The notes: generated by a model from the letters alone, not told the origin. Counted from the first letter of the stretch, positions 46,402 through 56,540 are shown. The stretch is 64,000 nucleotides of DNA from Lelliottia sp. JS-SCA-14 (GCF_035593345.1 NZ_CP141606.1:4154001-4218000), one strand, 5' to 3'. A program made the numbers and translations.

Positions 46402-48963
46402 TCACCTGACATAATGCGGGTCACTTACGGTGACCTGCAAAATCTCCTGCGATTCCTGATTCGCACTCACCTCCTGCGGCGTTAACCACAGCGGCTTCCG
46501 GCCAAAGGTTTCGTACATTTTCAGCTGATCGTCATAGTGCTTATCCGGCGTTCCGTCCGGTGCCACAAATCCGCTTTGACCGGGCGCGACCACATCCCAG
46601 GCCAGCACCGGGCTTTTACCGGATGTCGGCGAGAAGACAATCATGTCATTTTCCGTACCCCGGTTCTGATACTCGGCCTGATGCCGCGCCTCTTTCGCCG
46701 CCGCCTGCGGTACGCCGAAGAAGTTATTCGCGCGGAACGTCAGCGCCATCGCAGGCGTATTCCAGGTGTTGATATCCGTGCCGTAGCGCGTCGAGAGCGT
46801 CTGCCAGGCATCCTGCAAAGCATCAAGGACCACCGCCTGCTGCGACTGCCCGGCAAACAGATCGACTTCCTGCGGGATCGCCGATTTTTCCCCCTCCAGC
46901 GCTTCAAACAGGATCTTGGCCCCGACGCTGATATTCAGCGAGCCGGTCGGTCCGTCCTGTGTCGTTTCATATCCGCTGGCGCTGTACCAGGTGTTAAACG
47001 GCGCCGGTACGGCAGCCACCACCGTGCGTTTCAGCATGCTGGTCAGCCAGGCGTTCAGAATGGCTGACCCCGGTTGCTGGTACGTTTTCCCGTCCTCACT
47101 CATCACGTTTTGCCCGTCCCAGCTCGCCAGTGATCTCACCAGTTGCAGCCGAGGATCGCTCTCTGGCAAGCTCGCCGTCGCTTTTTGCAGGGTCGGCAGG
47201 AACAGACGCAGGTTCAGATCCTGACGGCTGGTTTTCTGGATCAGATCCCAGGCCTGCTCGTGGGTCAGCGTCGGCTGTTTGTCGATGAGCTGCGTGATCT
47301 CCGTGACGCGATCCGCCCCGCCCCATAAGAAGGCGAACAGATCCGAGGCCGGATAATCTTTCTGCGGCGAGTTGTTCCAGTTGGCGATATACCCCGACTG
47401 CGGGTTATAGACTTTCGGATTCAGGTCAAACGACAACAGCCCCTGCCAGTCCCACTTTCCGGTGCCCGGCACCGGCAGACGCGGATCGTGCCCCGGCTGG
47501 CGTTTCGGATACGCGCCCCCGTGAACGTAGCCGATGTTGCCGTCGACATCCGCGTAATACCAGTTGATCGTCAGCGCCTGCTTCGCCGCCTGCGCCGTCC
47601 AGCTCGGCCAGTCTTTGGCCTTCATCTGATGCGTCCATGCCAGCAGAGATGCGACCTCCTTCCCATCCCAGGCACGCGCTTTAGCATAGGCGGTGTGGGT
47701 GGCCGGATCGGTTTTGATCACGTTCCCGTGCAGGGTTCGCCAGACGGTAAAGGTCTCCGGCTGGCCGTCTTTCACGGCGATGGTCTCTTCGCGACTGAGC
47801 ATTTTGACCCACTCGCCGTTATGCAGATACTCGCCCGGTTTTTGATCCGAGATTTGTTCGGCAAAGATATCCACATCGTCGCCGAACCCCGCCGTCGCGC
47901 CCCAGGAGATCTTCCCGTTATGACCAAACACCAGCCCCGGATAGGCGAACGGCGTGTTGCCGGTGACGTCATAGCCCGCGCCGTGCAGTCCGATGCCATA
48001 GGTATACGCCGGGGCGTACCAGCCAAACTGCGGGCCGTTGACCATGATGGCTTTCGCGTCCTGCGCCTTTTTCTTGCCAATCACCCACATGTTGCTGGTC
48101 GTCGGATACCCGGCCAGGCCGTTGGCACCGCTGCGGGCAAACTGTTCAGCGATCGCTTCCCGATTCTGCCCGGCGGTGAGTGCCAGCAGTGCGCCGTCGT
48201 TGCCTTTGGCTGGGCGATCCAGCATCGGCGCGGGGAGATCGTAGCGCGGAAGCAGCGCGGCGGTTTGGGTGTTTTTGAGATCAAAGCTCAGCGGGTAGTG
48301 ACTTTCCCCGGCGGCGATCGTAGTCGGTGCCGCCGGATTCACCAGCCATTTCAGCTGGTTAAACACCCCTATCCCTTTCTGCGCGCCATATTTATCTTTC
48401 AGCGCCGTCAGCAGCGCCAGGTTGTCGATTTCGCTGGTGCTGTCAGAAAAGCGGTTTGCCATGGTACCGACAAAAACCATCGCCACATCAAAGGGCTGCC
48501 AGTGTCCGGGCTTAAAACCAAACCCGGCAAACTGCGCGGGCATTAGCTTGCCAGGGTCGGCGTTCACTTTATCGATCCAGGCGTTCATTCCGTCGGCGTA
48601 GCCCTGCAGGATCGCTTTGTCATCGGCAGACAGCGCGGCGATCTGCGCATGAATGGAGTCCGGCCAGTAGTTCTGGCGGATATCTTTATCAAAACTCACA
48701 AAGGATTTTCCGAGCACCTCGGACACCGTGCCCTGGGTGCTACGCCGCGCCATCTCCATCTGGAACAGGCGATCCTGCGCCACCACGTAACCGTAGCCGT
48801 AAAAAAGACGATACGTATCGTCGGCGTAAATATGCGGCATGCCGTAGTTATCGCGAACGATCTTGACCTCTGTCGGGGCGGTATTTGCCAGCGCCGCGAT
48901 GCTCCAGCTCAGCGTCAGGGAAGCCACAACACAGTTCACGATCATACGATTTGTATTTTTCAT
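46402..48963 (-). CDS. pac: Penicillin G acylase precursor
   Basis: This 853-residue Ntn-hydrolase precursor closely resembles penicillin G acylases of E. coli and Kluyvera. It has a signal peptide (residues 1-26), an alpha chain that begins near [20 protein letters not shown], a spacer, and a beta chain starting at the nucleophile serine in [11 protein letters not shown] (Ser290 of the precursor, the usual position). The oxyanion asparagine segment [11 protein letters not shown] is intact. It cleaves phenylacetyl side chains in the periplasm. The C-terminus has a short extra tail. Not adjacent to an hpa phenylacetate cluster here. Confidence 0.94.
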   Translation of the reverse strand: MKNTNRMIVNCVVASLTLSWSIAALANTAPTEVKIVRDNYGMPHIYADDTYRLFYGYGYVVAQDRLFQMEMARRSTQGTVSEVLGKSFVSFDKDIRQNYWPDSIHAQIAALSADDKAILQGYADGMNAWIDKVNADPGKLMPAQFAGFGFKPGHWQPFDVAMVFVGTMANRFSDSTSEIDNLALLTALKDKYGAQKGIGVFNQLKWLVNPAAPTTIAAGESHYPLSFDLKNTQTAALLPRYDLPAPMLDRPAKGNDGALLALTAGQNREAIAEQFARSGANGLAGYPTTSNMWVIGKKKAQDAKAIMVNGPQFGWYAPAYTYGIGLHGAGYDVTGNTPFAYPGLVFGHNGKISWGATAGFGDDVDIFAEQISDQKPGEYLHNGEWVKMLSREETIAVKDGQPETFTVWRTLHGNVIKTDPATHTAYAKARAWDGKEVASLLAWTHQMKAKDWPSWTAQAAKQALTINWYYADVDGNIGYVHGGAYPKRQPGHDPRLPVPGTGKWDWQGLLSFDLNPKVYNPQSGYIANWNNSPQKDYPASDLFAFLWGGADRVTEITQLIDKQPTLTHEQAWDLIQKTSRQDLNLRLFLPTLQKATASLPESDPRLQLVRSLASWDGQNVMSEDGKTYQQPGSAILNAWLTSMLKRTVVAAVPAPFNTWYSASGYETTQDGPTGSLNISVGAKILFEALEGEKSAIPQEVDLFAGQSQQAVVLDALQDAWQTLSTRYGTDINTWNTPAMALTFRANNFFGVPQAAAKEARHQAEYQNRGTENDMIVFSPTSGKSPVLAWDVVAPGQSGFVAPDGTPDKHYDDQLKMYETFGRKPLWLTPQEVSANQESQEILQVTVSDPHYVR

Positions 48964-49130
48964 TGTATCCTCTTGCAGGTGTATGATTTTCGATTTGATA
49001 CTAGCAAGAGGCTAAATCTTATCCAGAACAGTCAGTTTGTTTCACTGCGAACTGTGAGTCTGGTAACTAATTCATGATACAAATATATCCGTTATGTGAC
49101 TTAATACGAATCACAAAACTTTATCCATTG

Positions 49131-49160
49131 CAAAAAAAAGGGCGGCTCGAAAGCCACCCA
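49131..49160 (-). terminator. Terminator after the aldehyde dehydrogenase gene
   Basis: On the minus strand GGGTGGCT-TTCG-AGCCGCCC is followed by eight Ts. The loop is a stable UUCG tetraloop. It lies 22 bases after the stop and separates this gene from pac. Confidence 0.88.
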
Positions 49161-49181
49161 TTTTACCGCTGTTAAATCAGC

Positions 49182-50552
49182 TTACCGGCGAACCACCACC
49201 AGCTTCTGGTTCACGAACTCTTTGATACCGAGATCCGACAGCTCGCGACCATAGCCCGAGCGCTTCACGCCGCCGAACGGCAGTTCCGCCGCGGTGTCGG
49301 TCAGCCAGTTGATGTAGACCATCCCGGTTTCAATTCGCGACGCCATTTTCTTCGCACGATCAATATCCTGGCTGAACACCGCCCCGCCGAGGCCGTAATT
49401 TGAGTCGTTCGCCAGGCTCACCGCTTCGTCGTCGCTTTTCACAACATAGAACTGCGCCACCGGCCCGAAGAACTCTTCGAAGTAAGCCGGGTTGTCGCGG
49501 GAGATATGGGTCAGGATCGTCGGCTCGAAGAAGTTCCCTTCGCGCTCAACCGGCTTCCCGCCGAAATGCACTTTCGCACCATTTTTCACCGCCTCGTTAA
49601 CCTGTTTGGTCAGGGTCTCCAGCGCGTCTTTCGACGACAGCGGCCCCAGCGTGGTTTTCTCATCCAGCGGATCGCCGATCTTCACCTCGCGGAACGCCTC
49701 GGTGAAAGCGGTCAGAAACTGATCCGCGACTTTCTCATGGACGATAAACCGCTTCGCGGCGGTACAGACCTGCCCGGCGTTGTTGAGTCGGGCATTGACG
49801 CCGATCTTGACCGCTTTCTTGAGATCCGCATCGTCGAGGACGATAAACACATCGTTACCGCCCAGTTCAAGGGTCGATTTTTTAATGTGCTTCGCCGCCT
49901 GCGCCGCCACGACGCTCCCGGCCTTTTCAGACCCAGTCAGAGCTGCGCCCTGCACGCGCGGATCGGCAATGATCTTCGCGACCTGGTCCGAAGAGATAAA
50001 GAGATTCGTCCAGGCCCCGTCCGGCGCACCGGCTTCCCGCACCAGATGGGCGAACGCTTCCGCGCAGTGCGGCACGATACTGGCATGTTTCGCCACCACC
50101 GGGTTCCCCGCCGCCAGGTTCGGTGCCAGGACGCGCATCAGCTGATAGAACGGGAAATTCCACGGCTCAACGGCCATCACCACGCCAATCGGATGGTGTT
50201 CTACCCAGGCGTCGCCGAGCTCCGACTTGTACTTCACGGGCGCAAGAAACTGCTTCGCGTTATCCGCGTAATAGCGGGCTATCTGCGCGCAGAGCTTCAC
50301 CTCCCCGCGGCTTTGCTCGATGAGTTTCCCCATCTCCTGGCTCGCAATTTTCGCCAGCTCTTCGCTCCGGCTGTCGATCAGATCCGCCAGCTTATGCAGC
50401 ACCGGCAGACGCTGTTCGATAGCCCCTTTCGCCCACTCGGAATGATAAAGCGCATCCGCCGTTTTCAGCGCCGCCTCGACCTCCGCATCGGTGTGGGATT
50501 TGTACTCTTTGATGAGCTTGTTGTTAGCAGGATTCACTGTCTGGTAAGCCAT
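49182..50552 (-). CDS. NAD(P)-dependent aldehyde dehydrogenase, succinate-semialdehyde dehydrogenase-like
   Basis: This 456-residue ALDH-superfamily enzyme has the catalytic cysteine in NNAGQVCTAAKRF (near residue 261), the glutamate in STLELGGND and the cofactor segment VMAVEPWNFPFYQLMR. It is closest to the short succinate-semialdehyde dehydrogenase (Sad/YneI) group, but clearly diverged from E. coli Sad, so the substrate is not certain. It stands between pac and a gene of unknown function, and the UUCG terminator follows. A GGAG element lies eight bases before its ATG. Confidence 0.85.
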   Translation of the reverse strand: MAYQTVNPANNKLIKEYKSHTDAEVEAALKTADALYHSEWAKGAIEQRLPVLHKLADLIDSRSEELAKIASQEMGKLIEQSRGEVKLCAQIARYYADNAKQFLAPVKYKSELGDAWVEHHPIGVVMAVEPWNFPFYQLMRVLAPNLAAGNPVVAKHASIVPHCAEAFAHLVREAGAPDGAWTNLFISSDQVAKIIADPRVQGAALTGSEKAGSVVAAQAAKHIKKSTLELGGNDVFIVLDDADLKKAVKIGVNARLNNAGQVCTAAKRFIVHEKVADQFLTAFTEAFREVKIGDPLDEKTTLGPLSSKDALETLTKQVNEAVKNGAKVHFGGKPVEREGNFFEPTILTHISRDNPAYFEEFFGPVAQFYVVKSDDEAVSLANDSNYGLGGAVFSQDIDRAKKMASRIETGMVYINWLTDTAAELPFGGVKRSGYGRELSDLGIKEFVNQKLVVVRR

Positions 50553-50702
50553 ATAGGTCTCCTTAATTACCGCTTAGGGTATTAAGGGTAGTCAAGATGG
50601 CTGGGGGCGGAGGTAAAGTTGGGTATATGCGGATGTTTCTGATGTAAATATGATAGTGTCTGAAGGAAAGGTTGATTCACTCAAATACTCTATGAGGGTG
50701 TT

Positions 50703-51488
50703 ATGACATCCATAAATGAAGTTATCAAACATGCACTTAATGTTATACCTGGCGTAAAATTCTACAATGACATGATAACATTTATCAGACACCCTGAAAT
50801 ATATGATGGCATAGAAGAGTATACTCCACTCAAAAATGCACTTGGTAATCTATTAAAATCAACACTCGCTATCAGTGTAGTAATCACGTTGATAAAATGG
50901 AGCATGTTAAACAATTCGCTAATCGCAAACTTAGAATTAATTATTAATCCGTTGGTTTTATATATATCGTTATTCTCACGCGCAATAGTAATTTCATTAA
51001 TCTTTTGGTCTTCTGTTTCAATATTATCATTTGCAACAAGCAGAAAAATATCGATTCTATATTTCCTGCAAACACTCCAAGTTTGGTCCGTTTTAAATCC
51101 ATTAGGTATCATACTGTTTTGGGTGGCATTAAATAGAGTCATGGAAAATGGAAAGAGCGAAGAAGCTGTAAATAATTTTGATTTTTTATTTGGTATTGGA
51201 GTATCGACCTGTAGCTTTATACTTATTTACAAATTATTATTAAGGCCTGTTTACATACACCTTAAATATGTTTTAAAAATAAAGAGCCCGCTCATCACCA
51301 CATTAACAGGAATATCCATTGCCTTTACTTCAAATATATACCTACCAAATTTTTTCTCAAAAGCAATGATTAATGAAAAAAGCATGTGCAGCCTCCTTTA
51401 TCAAAAGCAGAAAGAAAAACTCTTAAACCATAGTATTACTGAAGATAAATTTATGTTTGACTGTTTAAGGAGCAGTAACAGTCAATAA
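50703..51488 (+). CDS. AT-rich multi-spanning membrane protein of unknown function
   Basis: I do not recognise this 261-residue protein. It has about five hydrophobic segments (around residues 50-65, 80-110, 125-145, 163-180 and 198-215), no signal peptide, and a hydrophilic C-terminus with two cysteines. The base composition and codons (many ATA, TTA, AAA) differ sharply from both neighbours, a sign of transfer. The topology loosely recalls Yip1-type membrane proteins, but no motif confirms it. It is alone, divergent from the aldehyde dehydrogenase gene and followed by a REP pair. Confidence 0.6.
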   Translation: MTSINEVIKHALNVIPGVKFYNDMITFIRHPEIYDGIEEYTPLKNALGNLLKSTLAISVVITLIKWSMLNNSLIANLELIINPLVLYISLFSRAIVISLIFWSSVSILSFATSRKISILYFLQTLQVWSVLNPLGIILFWVALNRVMENGKSEEAVNNFDFLFGIGVSTCSFILIYKLLLRPVYIHLKYVLKIKSPLITTLTGISIAFTSNIYLPNFFSKAMINEKSMCSLLYQKQKEKLLNHSITEDKFMFDCLRSSNSQ

Positions 51489-51533
51489 TGAAAATTATTA
51501 CCACTTTGACATTAGGATAGTCACCTATAAAAT

Positions 51534-51618
51534 CCCCCGGTGGCGCTGCGCTTACCGGGGCTACAATCCGTGCAACGATAAGCCTTTGTAGGCCGGGCAA
51601 ACGCAGTGCCGCCCGGCA
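51534..51618. repeat. REP pair before the xap locus
   Basis: Facing units CCCCGGTGGCGCTGCGCTTA... (51535 onward) and GTAGGCCGGGCAAACGCAGT... (to 51618). Confidence 0.8.
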
Positions 51619-51832
51619 AAACACCGAGGCTGCAAAACTCAAACCCCATCACACTTCCCTCATGTCATTCCCAACACAAACCACCGGGCGTTATTCCTAA
51701 CCCCTTGAATATCCGTACACCCACACCCTATCCATTCACTAAAAGCTATCAATAACATCCTTTATCCAATTGGATTCCCAATCACTCCCTCCACAAAATG
51801 CAGATATACACCACAAGCATTCAGGAGTTCCC
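51619..51832. promoter_or_regulatory. xapA upstream region with a 12-base palindrome
   Basis: This 214-base stretch is G-poor on the plus strand and has no gene. A perfect palindrome, ATCCAATTGGAT, lies at 51764-51775, 57 bases before the xapA ATG. It could be a XapR or other operator. An AGGAG site precedes the ATG. Confidence 0.5.
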
Positions 51833-52666
51833 ATGTCTCATTCCATCATCAATGACACCCCATACGAAGCCGTTGAAATCCTGCGTAAAGCCAAACCCGG
51901 CTTTAAACCGCGCATCGCGTTTATCCTCGGCTCCGGCCTCGGCGTGCTGGCGGATAAGCTCGACAACAAAACCGTCATCTCTTACGAAAAACTGCCGGGT
52001 TTCCCGGTCAGCACCGTGATTGGGCATGCGGGCGAAGTGGTGATGGGCTCCCTGCACGGCGTGGACCTCATCTGCATGAAGGGGCGCGGGCATTTCTACG
52101 AGGGCGTCGGGATGGGCATCATGACCCACGCGGTGCGCACCTTTAAGCTGCTCGGCTGCGAATTTATGTTCTGCACCAACGCCGCCGGTTCGCTCAACCC
52201 GAACATCCCGGCGGGCAGCCTGGTGGCGCTGAATGATCACATCAACACCATGCCGTCCACGCCGCTGGTCGGACCGAACGACGACCGTTTTGGCCCGCGC
52301 TTCTTTAGCCTTGCCAATGCCTACGACAAAGAGCTGCGCGAAAAACTGCACCACACCGCGGGCGATCTGAACATCACTCTGCACGAAGGCGTATTCGTCT
52401 CCTACCCTGGCCCGAACTTCGAAACGGCGGCGGAAATCCGCATGATGCAGAACATGGGCGGCGACGTGGTCGGCATGTCGGTGGTGCCGGAAGTGATCGT
52501 CGCGCGCCACTGCGGCCTGAAAGTGCTGGCGGTCTCGGCTATCACCAACATGGCGGAAGGCCTGAGCGACGTGGAGCTCTCCCACGAACAAACCCTGAAA
52601 TGCGCGGCGATGGTCACCGACGATTTTATTCGCCTGATTAGCCAGTTCGTGAAGAACTGCCGCTAA
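51833..52666 (+). CDS. xapA: Xanthosine phosphorylase (purine nucleoside phosphorylase II) XapA
   Basis: This 277-residue trimeric-type purine nucleoside phosphorylase has the same length as E. coli XapA. Phosphate-binding FILGSGLG (residues 27-34), GRGHFYEG, FCTNAAGSL and the base-site segments EGVFVSYPGPNFET and SAITNMAEGLSD are all present. It splits xanthosine, inosine and guanosine to base and ribose-1-phosphate. The ATG at 51833 with an AGGAG site is preferred over an in-frame GTG-type start further up. First gene of a xap-type operon. Confidence 0.92.
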   Translation: MSHSIINDTPYEAVEILRKAKPGFKPRIAFILGSGLGVLADKLDNKTVISYEKLPGFPVSTVIGHAGEVVMGSLHGVDLICMKGRGHFYEGVGMGIMTHAVRTFKLLGCEFMFCTNAAGSLNPNIPAGSLVALNDHINTMPSTPLVGPNDDRFGPRFFSLANAYDKELREKLHHTAGDLNITLHEGVFVSYPGPNFETAAEIRMMQNMGGDVVGMSVVPEVIVARHCGLKVLAVSAITNMAEGLSDVELSHEQTLKCAAMVTDDFIRLISQFVKNCR

Positions 52667-52710
52667 CTTCCCGTCCAGCGGCGGGCACGCGCCCGCCAGG
52701 AGAAATGCAG

Positions 52711-53910
52711 ATGTCAGAAAACTACTCTCGCGGCAGTCTGAATGCGATTTCCTATCTGAGCTATTACTTCGTCGGCGCGCTGGTCTCGACGCTGGGGATT
52801 GTCCTCGGCCCGCTGTGCGCCGCGTTCAATAAGGATCCGAGCTTTATCGGCCAGGTGTTTACCCTGATGAACATCGGCATGTTCGTGCCGATCATGCTCG
52901 GTGGGATCCTGATGAAAAAATGGGGTCTGCAAAAGCCGCTGGTGATCGCCGCCGCGCTGACGATCCTCATCAGCGCCCTGCTGTTCGCCACCCCGACGCT
53001 GACCATGTTCAGCGTAGCGGTCGCCATCATCGGCGCCTGCGGCGGGATTTTTATGACCATCGGCAGCTACCTGGTGGTGCGTATTAATCCGGACGAAAAG
53101 AGCCGCTCATCGAGCCTGATTTTCACCGATTTCTTCTTCAGCCTGGCGGGCGCGACGCTCTCCTTCCTGCTGGCGTGGCTATTCAAAATGGGCGCGAGCT
53201 GGATTGCCATGTACGGCATCATGGGCGGGCTGGGCGTGCTGATGCTGATCCTCACATTGCGCAGCCGTTACCCATCCACCGTGGCGGCAGAGCCTGAACA
53301 TCAGGAAGCTTCCAGCAACGAGCCATGGGGCCGTTCCGTATGGCTGCTGTGCGGCGCGCTGTTCCTGTTCCTGCTGGCAGAGCCGATCTTCACCATGTGG
53401 ACGCCGGGCTATCTGCAGTGGCGTTTCCAGATGCTGCCAGAACAGGCGGCGCTGTACACCACCGTCTACTGGGTGGCGAAGGCGACCGGGCTGTTCCTCA
53501 ACCAGTTCACCGTCAAATGGATGAAACTGCGCACCTTCCTGCTGATCTGCACCGCCGTTGGTCTGGTCGCCATCGCACTTATCAGCAACAGCGCCAACAC
53601 CACGCTGATCCTGATTGCCTGCGGCGCGTTCGGCTTCTTTAACTCCGGTCTGTTCTCCGGCCTGATGAGCTACGGGTCATTGCAGGTGAGCCGCAGTTCA
53701 CCGACGCTGATCTCCGCCCTGCTCACCTGCGGCACCGTCGGCACGCTGCTGTTCGCGACGGTCTCCTCGCTGGTCAATAGCCGCTACGGCCTGCACGGGG
53801 CGGTGAATGCCTCGACCTGCGCCTACGCGCTGCTGATGGTGACATTGCTGGCGGCCATCGCCTGCAGCCGAGCCGAACGCCTGCATCATGGCGAGGCGGT
53901 CGCGGTTTGA
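52711..53910 (+). CDS. MFS transporter, TsgA-like, in the xap locus
   Basis: This 399-residue MFS protein with twelve hydrophobic segments is related to TsgA (SLIFTDFFFSLAGATLSF and the late LTCGTVGTLLFATVSS are shared features) and not to the NupG-type XapB found after xapA in K-12. By position it probably imports xanthosine or another purine nucleoside; this is inference. Two ATGs, 52705 and 52711, are in frame; the second has better spacing (eight bases) from AGGAG. It lies 44 bases after xapA and 20 before xapR. Confidence 0.8.
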   Translation: MSENYSRGSLNAISYLSYYFVGALVSTLGIVLGPLCAAFNKDPSFIGQVFTLMNIGMFVPIMLGGILMKKWGLQKPLVIAAALTILISALLFATPTLTMFSVAVAIIGACGGIFMTIGSYLVVRINPDEKSRSSSLIFTDFFFSLAGATLSFLLAWLFKMGASWIAMYGIMGGLGVLMLILTLRSRYPSTVAAEPEHQEASSNEPWGRSVWLLCGALFLFLLAEPIFTMWTPGYLQWRFQMLPEQAALYTTVYWVAKATGLFLNQFTVKWMKLRTFLLICTAVGLVAIALISNSANTTLILIACGAFGFFNSGLFSGLMSYGSLQVSRSSPTLISALLTCGTVGTLLFATVSSLVNSRYGLHGAVNASTCAYALLMVTLLAAIACSRAERLHHGEAVAV

Positions 53911-53930
53911 CAGGCTCCAGGGAGGGTTGC

Positions 53931-54866
53931 ATGATATCGCCACCCTCCTTTTTCTCGGTGCCCGGCATGCTCGATTCACAGGCCAACAGCCGCATTCGCT
54001 TCCGGATGCTGCGCTATTTCCAGACCCTCGCCGATGAGCTGCATTTTGGCCGCGCCGCCGCAAAACTGAATATCTCCCAGCCGCCGCTGAGCATGCAGAT
54101 CAAAGAGCTGGAAGAGCTGCTAGGCGTGGAGTTGTTTGAGCGCACCAGCCGCAAAGTGGTGCTGACGCACGCCGGAAAAGTGCTGAAAGCGGAAGTGGAT
54201 CGGCTGCTCAGCGCCACCGAACAGTCCCTGAACTACGTGCGTCAGATTGGCCGCAGCGAGAAACAGCACATCAACATTGGCATTATCGGCAGCGCGATGT
54301 GGGGCCCGCTGCTGACGCGCATGAAAGCCTTTCGCGAGGCCAATCCGGACGTTAACTGGACGCTGCACGAGCTCGGCCAGCAGGAGCAAACCGAGGCCCT
54401 GCGCGCCCGCACCATTGATATCGCCATCAACCGCAACGTCATTCCGCACGTCGAAGCCAAAATTCGCTGCCAGCTGATTGCCCGTGAAGCGGTGTGCGTC
54501 GCGGTACATGAGAGCGATCCCCTGTGCCGTCACGCCACGGTCTCCCTGAAAGATCTGGCCGACCGCGCCTTTATCTCCCTCTCCTTTACCCACAGCGATT
54601 TCGCCCGTCAGGTGTACGACAACTGTCTTTCCCTGGGCGTGTCACCCCTGGTGACGCACCAGGTATTTGAGCCGCAAACCGCGCTGGCGCTGGTCAGCAC
54701 CGGAAATGGCGTGTCGCTGTTGCCCGAATCCTGCGCGCTGATCCACTGGCCGGGCGTGGTGTTCCTGAAACTTGCCGAAACCATCCCCGCCGATCTTTAC
54801 GCTCTGTGGTACGACGAACCGCTCCCGGATCTGTTCACCCGTTTTCTGCACGCTCTGCGCGACTGA
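53931..54866 (+). CDS. xapR: LysR-type regulator XapR
   Basis: This 311-residue LysR-family activator matches XapR in the helix-turn-helix region ([20 protein letters not shown] and [16 protein letters not shown]) and in the start of the effector domain (GIIGSAMWG). XapR activates xapAB with xanthosine. The ATG at 53931 follows AGGGAGGG; it gives an N-terminal extension of about 20 residues before the homology, so a later ATG at 53967 is also possible. Same strand as xapA and the transporter. Confidence 0.82.
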   Translation: MISPPSFFSVPGMLDSQANSRIRFRMLRYFQTLADELHFGRAAAKLNISQPPLSMQIKELEELLGVELFERTSRKVVLTHAGKVLKAEVDRLLSATEQSLNYVRQIGRSEKQHINIGIIGSAMWGPLLTRMKAFREANPDVNWTLHELGQQEQTEALRARTIDIAINRNVIPHVEAKIRCQLIAREAVCVAVHESDPLCRHATVSLKDLADRAFISLSFTHSDFARQVYDNCLSLGVSPLVTHQVFEPQTALALVSTGNGVSLLPESCALIHWPGVVFLKLAETIPADLYALWYDEPLPDLFTRFLHALRD

Positions 54867-54913
54867 TCGCTCTTTTTTGCACTCCTCCCGCGTTCCGCTC
54901 TATCCTTAACCCT

Positions 54914-56182
54914 ATGGAAAAATTAGCTGAACTCAAACGCGCCAAGCTGTTGGCGCTGTCGCTGCTGTTGATTGCCGCAGCGATATTCGTGACCACACTG
55001 TTCCTGCCGCAGACTTTCTGGGTGCGCGGCGTGAAGGCTATTGCCGAGGCGGCGATGGTCGGCGCGCTGGCGGACTGGTTTGCCGTTGTCGCCCTGTTCC
55101 GTCGGGTGCCGATCCCGTTTATCTCGCGCCATACGGCGATTATCCCGCGCAACAAAGACCGGATCGCCGATAATCTCGGCCTGTTCGTGCAGGATAAGTT
55201 TCTTGATACCCAGTCGTTAGTGGCGCTGATCCGCCGCTACGAACCGGCGCAGATGATCGGCACCTGGTTCAGCCAGCCGGATAACGCCCAGCGCGTCGGG
55301 CAGCATCTGATTCAGGTGATGGGCGGGTTCCTGGAACTGACGGACGACGGGCGCATTCAGCGCTTACTGAAACGCGCGGTGCATAAGGCCATCGATAAAG
55401 TCGATTTCACCGAGACCAGCGCCGCGATGCTGGAGAGCATGACCAAAAACAATCGCCATCAGGTGCTGCTCGACGCGGTGATTCGTCGTCTGATCGACCT
55501 GATTCAGCGCGACACCACGCGGGAGTTTATCGCCACGCAGATCGTTCACTGGCTCAAGACCGAACATCCGCGTAAGGCGATGGTGCTGCCGACCGAATGG
55601 CTGGGCGATCAAAGCGCCGAGCTGGTGTCCGATGCGGTGAATGCGATCCTCGACGATATCAGCCACGACCGCACGCACCAGATCCGCCAGGCGTTCGATC
55701 GTGCCACGCTGAAGCTGATCGACAACCTGAAAACCGATCCGGAGATGGCGGCGAAAGCCGAAAACATCAAAGATTATCTGAAGAATGACGAGGCGTTTAA
55801 CCGCTATCTCGGCGAGATGTGGGCCGACCTGCGCGCGTGGCTGAAAGCGGATATGCAGAGCGACGACTCGCGGGTGAAGCAGCGCATCGCCAGGGCGGGC
55901 CAGTGGTTCGGTGAAACCCTGGTGGCCGACGCCAGCCTGCGCGCTTCGCTGAACGAGCATCTGGAGCAGGCGGCGCACCGCGTGGCACCGGATTTCGCCG
56001 CGTTCCTGACGCGCCATATTAGCGATACGGTGAAGGGCTGGGATGCGAAAGATATGTCGCGCCAGATCGAGCTTAATATCGGCAAAGATCTGCAGTTTAT
56101 CCGCGTCAACGGCACGCTGGTCGGCGGGACGATTGGGTTGATTTTGTTTTTGCTGTCGCAGATACCTGTGCTGCTGCCGTAG
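54914..56182 (+). CDS. yjiN: DUF445 inner membrane protein YjiN
   Basis: This 422-residue protein is close in length to E. coli YjiN. It has an N-terminal hydrophobic segment (residues 12-33), a conserved [19 protein letters not shown] segment, a long helical region and a C-terminal membrane segment ([20 protein letters not shown]). Function unknown. The ATG at 54914 gives the known N-terminus; the open frame upstream overlaps xapR. It is followed by the six-copy REP array. Confidence 0.9.
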   Translation: MEKLAELKRAKLLALSLLLIAAAIFVTTLFLPQTFWVRGVKAIAEAAMVGALADWFAVVALFRRVPIPFISRHTAIIPRNKDRIADNLGLFVQDKFLDTQSLVALIRRYEPAQMIGTWFSQPDNAQRVGQHLIQVMGGFLELTDDGRIQRLLKRAVHKAIDKVDFTETSAAMLESMTKNNRHQVLLDAVIRRLIDLIQRDTTREFIATQIVHWLKTEHPRKAMVLPTEWLGDQSAELVSDAVNAILDDISHDRTHQIRQAFDRATLKLIDNLKTDPEMAAKAENIKDYLKNDEAFNRYLGEMWADLRAWLKADMQSDDSRVKQRIARAGQWFGETLVADASLRASLNEHLEQAAHRVAPDFAAFLTRHISDTVKGWDAKDMSRQIELNIGKDLQFIRVNGTLVGGTIGLILFLLSQIPVLLP

Positions 56183-56191
56183 TCGCTTTTT

Positions 56192-56540
56192 GCCGGGTGG
56201 CGGCTGCGCCTTACCCGGCCTACGGGTTTGGTGCGGTCTTTTTGCCGGGTGGCGGCTTCGCCTTACCTGGCCTACGGGTTTGGTGCGGTCTTTTGCCGGG
56301 TGGCGGCTGCGCCTTACCCGGCCTACGGGATTGGTGCGGTCTTTTGCCGGGTGGCGGCTGCGCCTTACCCGGCCTACGGGGTTGGTGCGGTCTTTTTGCC
56401 GGGTGGCGGCTTCGCCTTACCCGGCCTACGGGTTGGTGCGGTCTTTTTGCCGGGTGGCGGCTGCGCCTTACCCGGCCTACGATATTTTTTCGGCTGACGG
56501 TTTTCGTAGGCCCGTGCAAGCGCAGCGCCGCCGGGCGATT
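56192..56540. repeat. Six-copy head-to-tail REP array (BIME)
   Basis: Units starting GCCGGGTGGCGG begin at 56192, 56244, 56295, 56346, 56398 and 56449, a period of 51-52 bases. Each unit is itself an imperfect palindrome, GCCGGGTGGCGG...TTACCCGGCC, joined by TACGGG-TTGGTGCGGTCTTT linkers that differ by a base or two. A final unit in opposite orientation (GTAGGCCCGTGCAAGCGCAG..., to 56538) closes the array. Long open frames run through it in several phases, but they only reflect the repeat period. Confidence 0.93.

Noticed and set aside
49095..49115. TGTGA...TCACA upstream of pac
   Set aside because: The spacing is 11 bases instead of the six needed for a CRP site.
56192..56540. Possible CRISPR array
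   Set aside because: The whole 51-52 base unit is repeated, including the linker, so there are no unique spacers; no cas gene is nearby.
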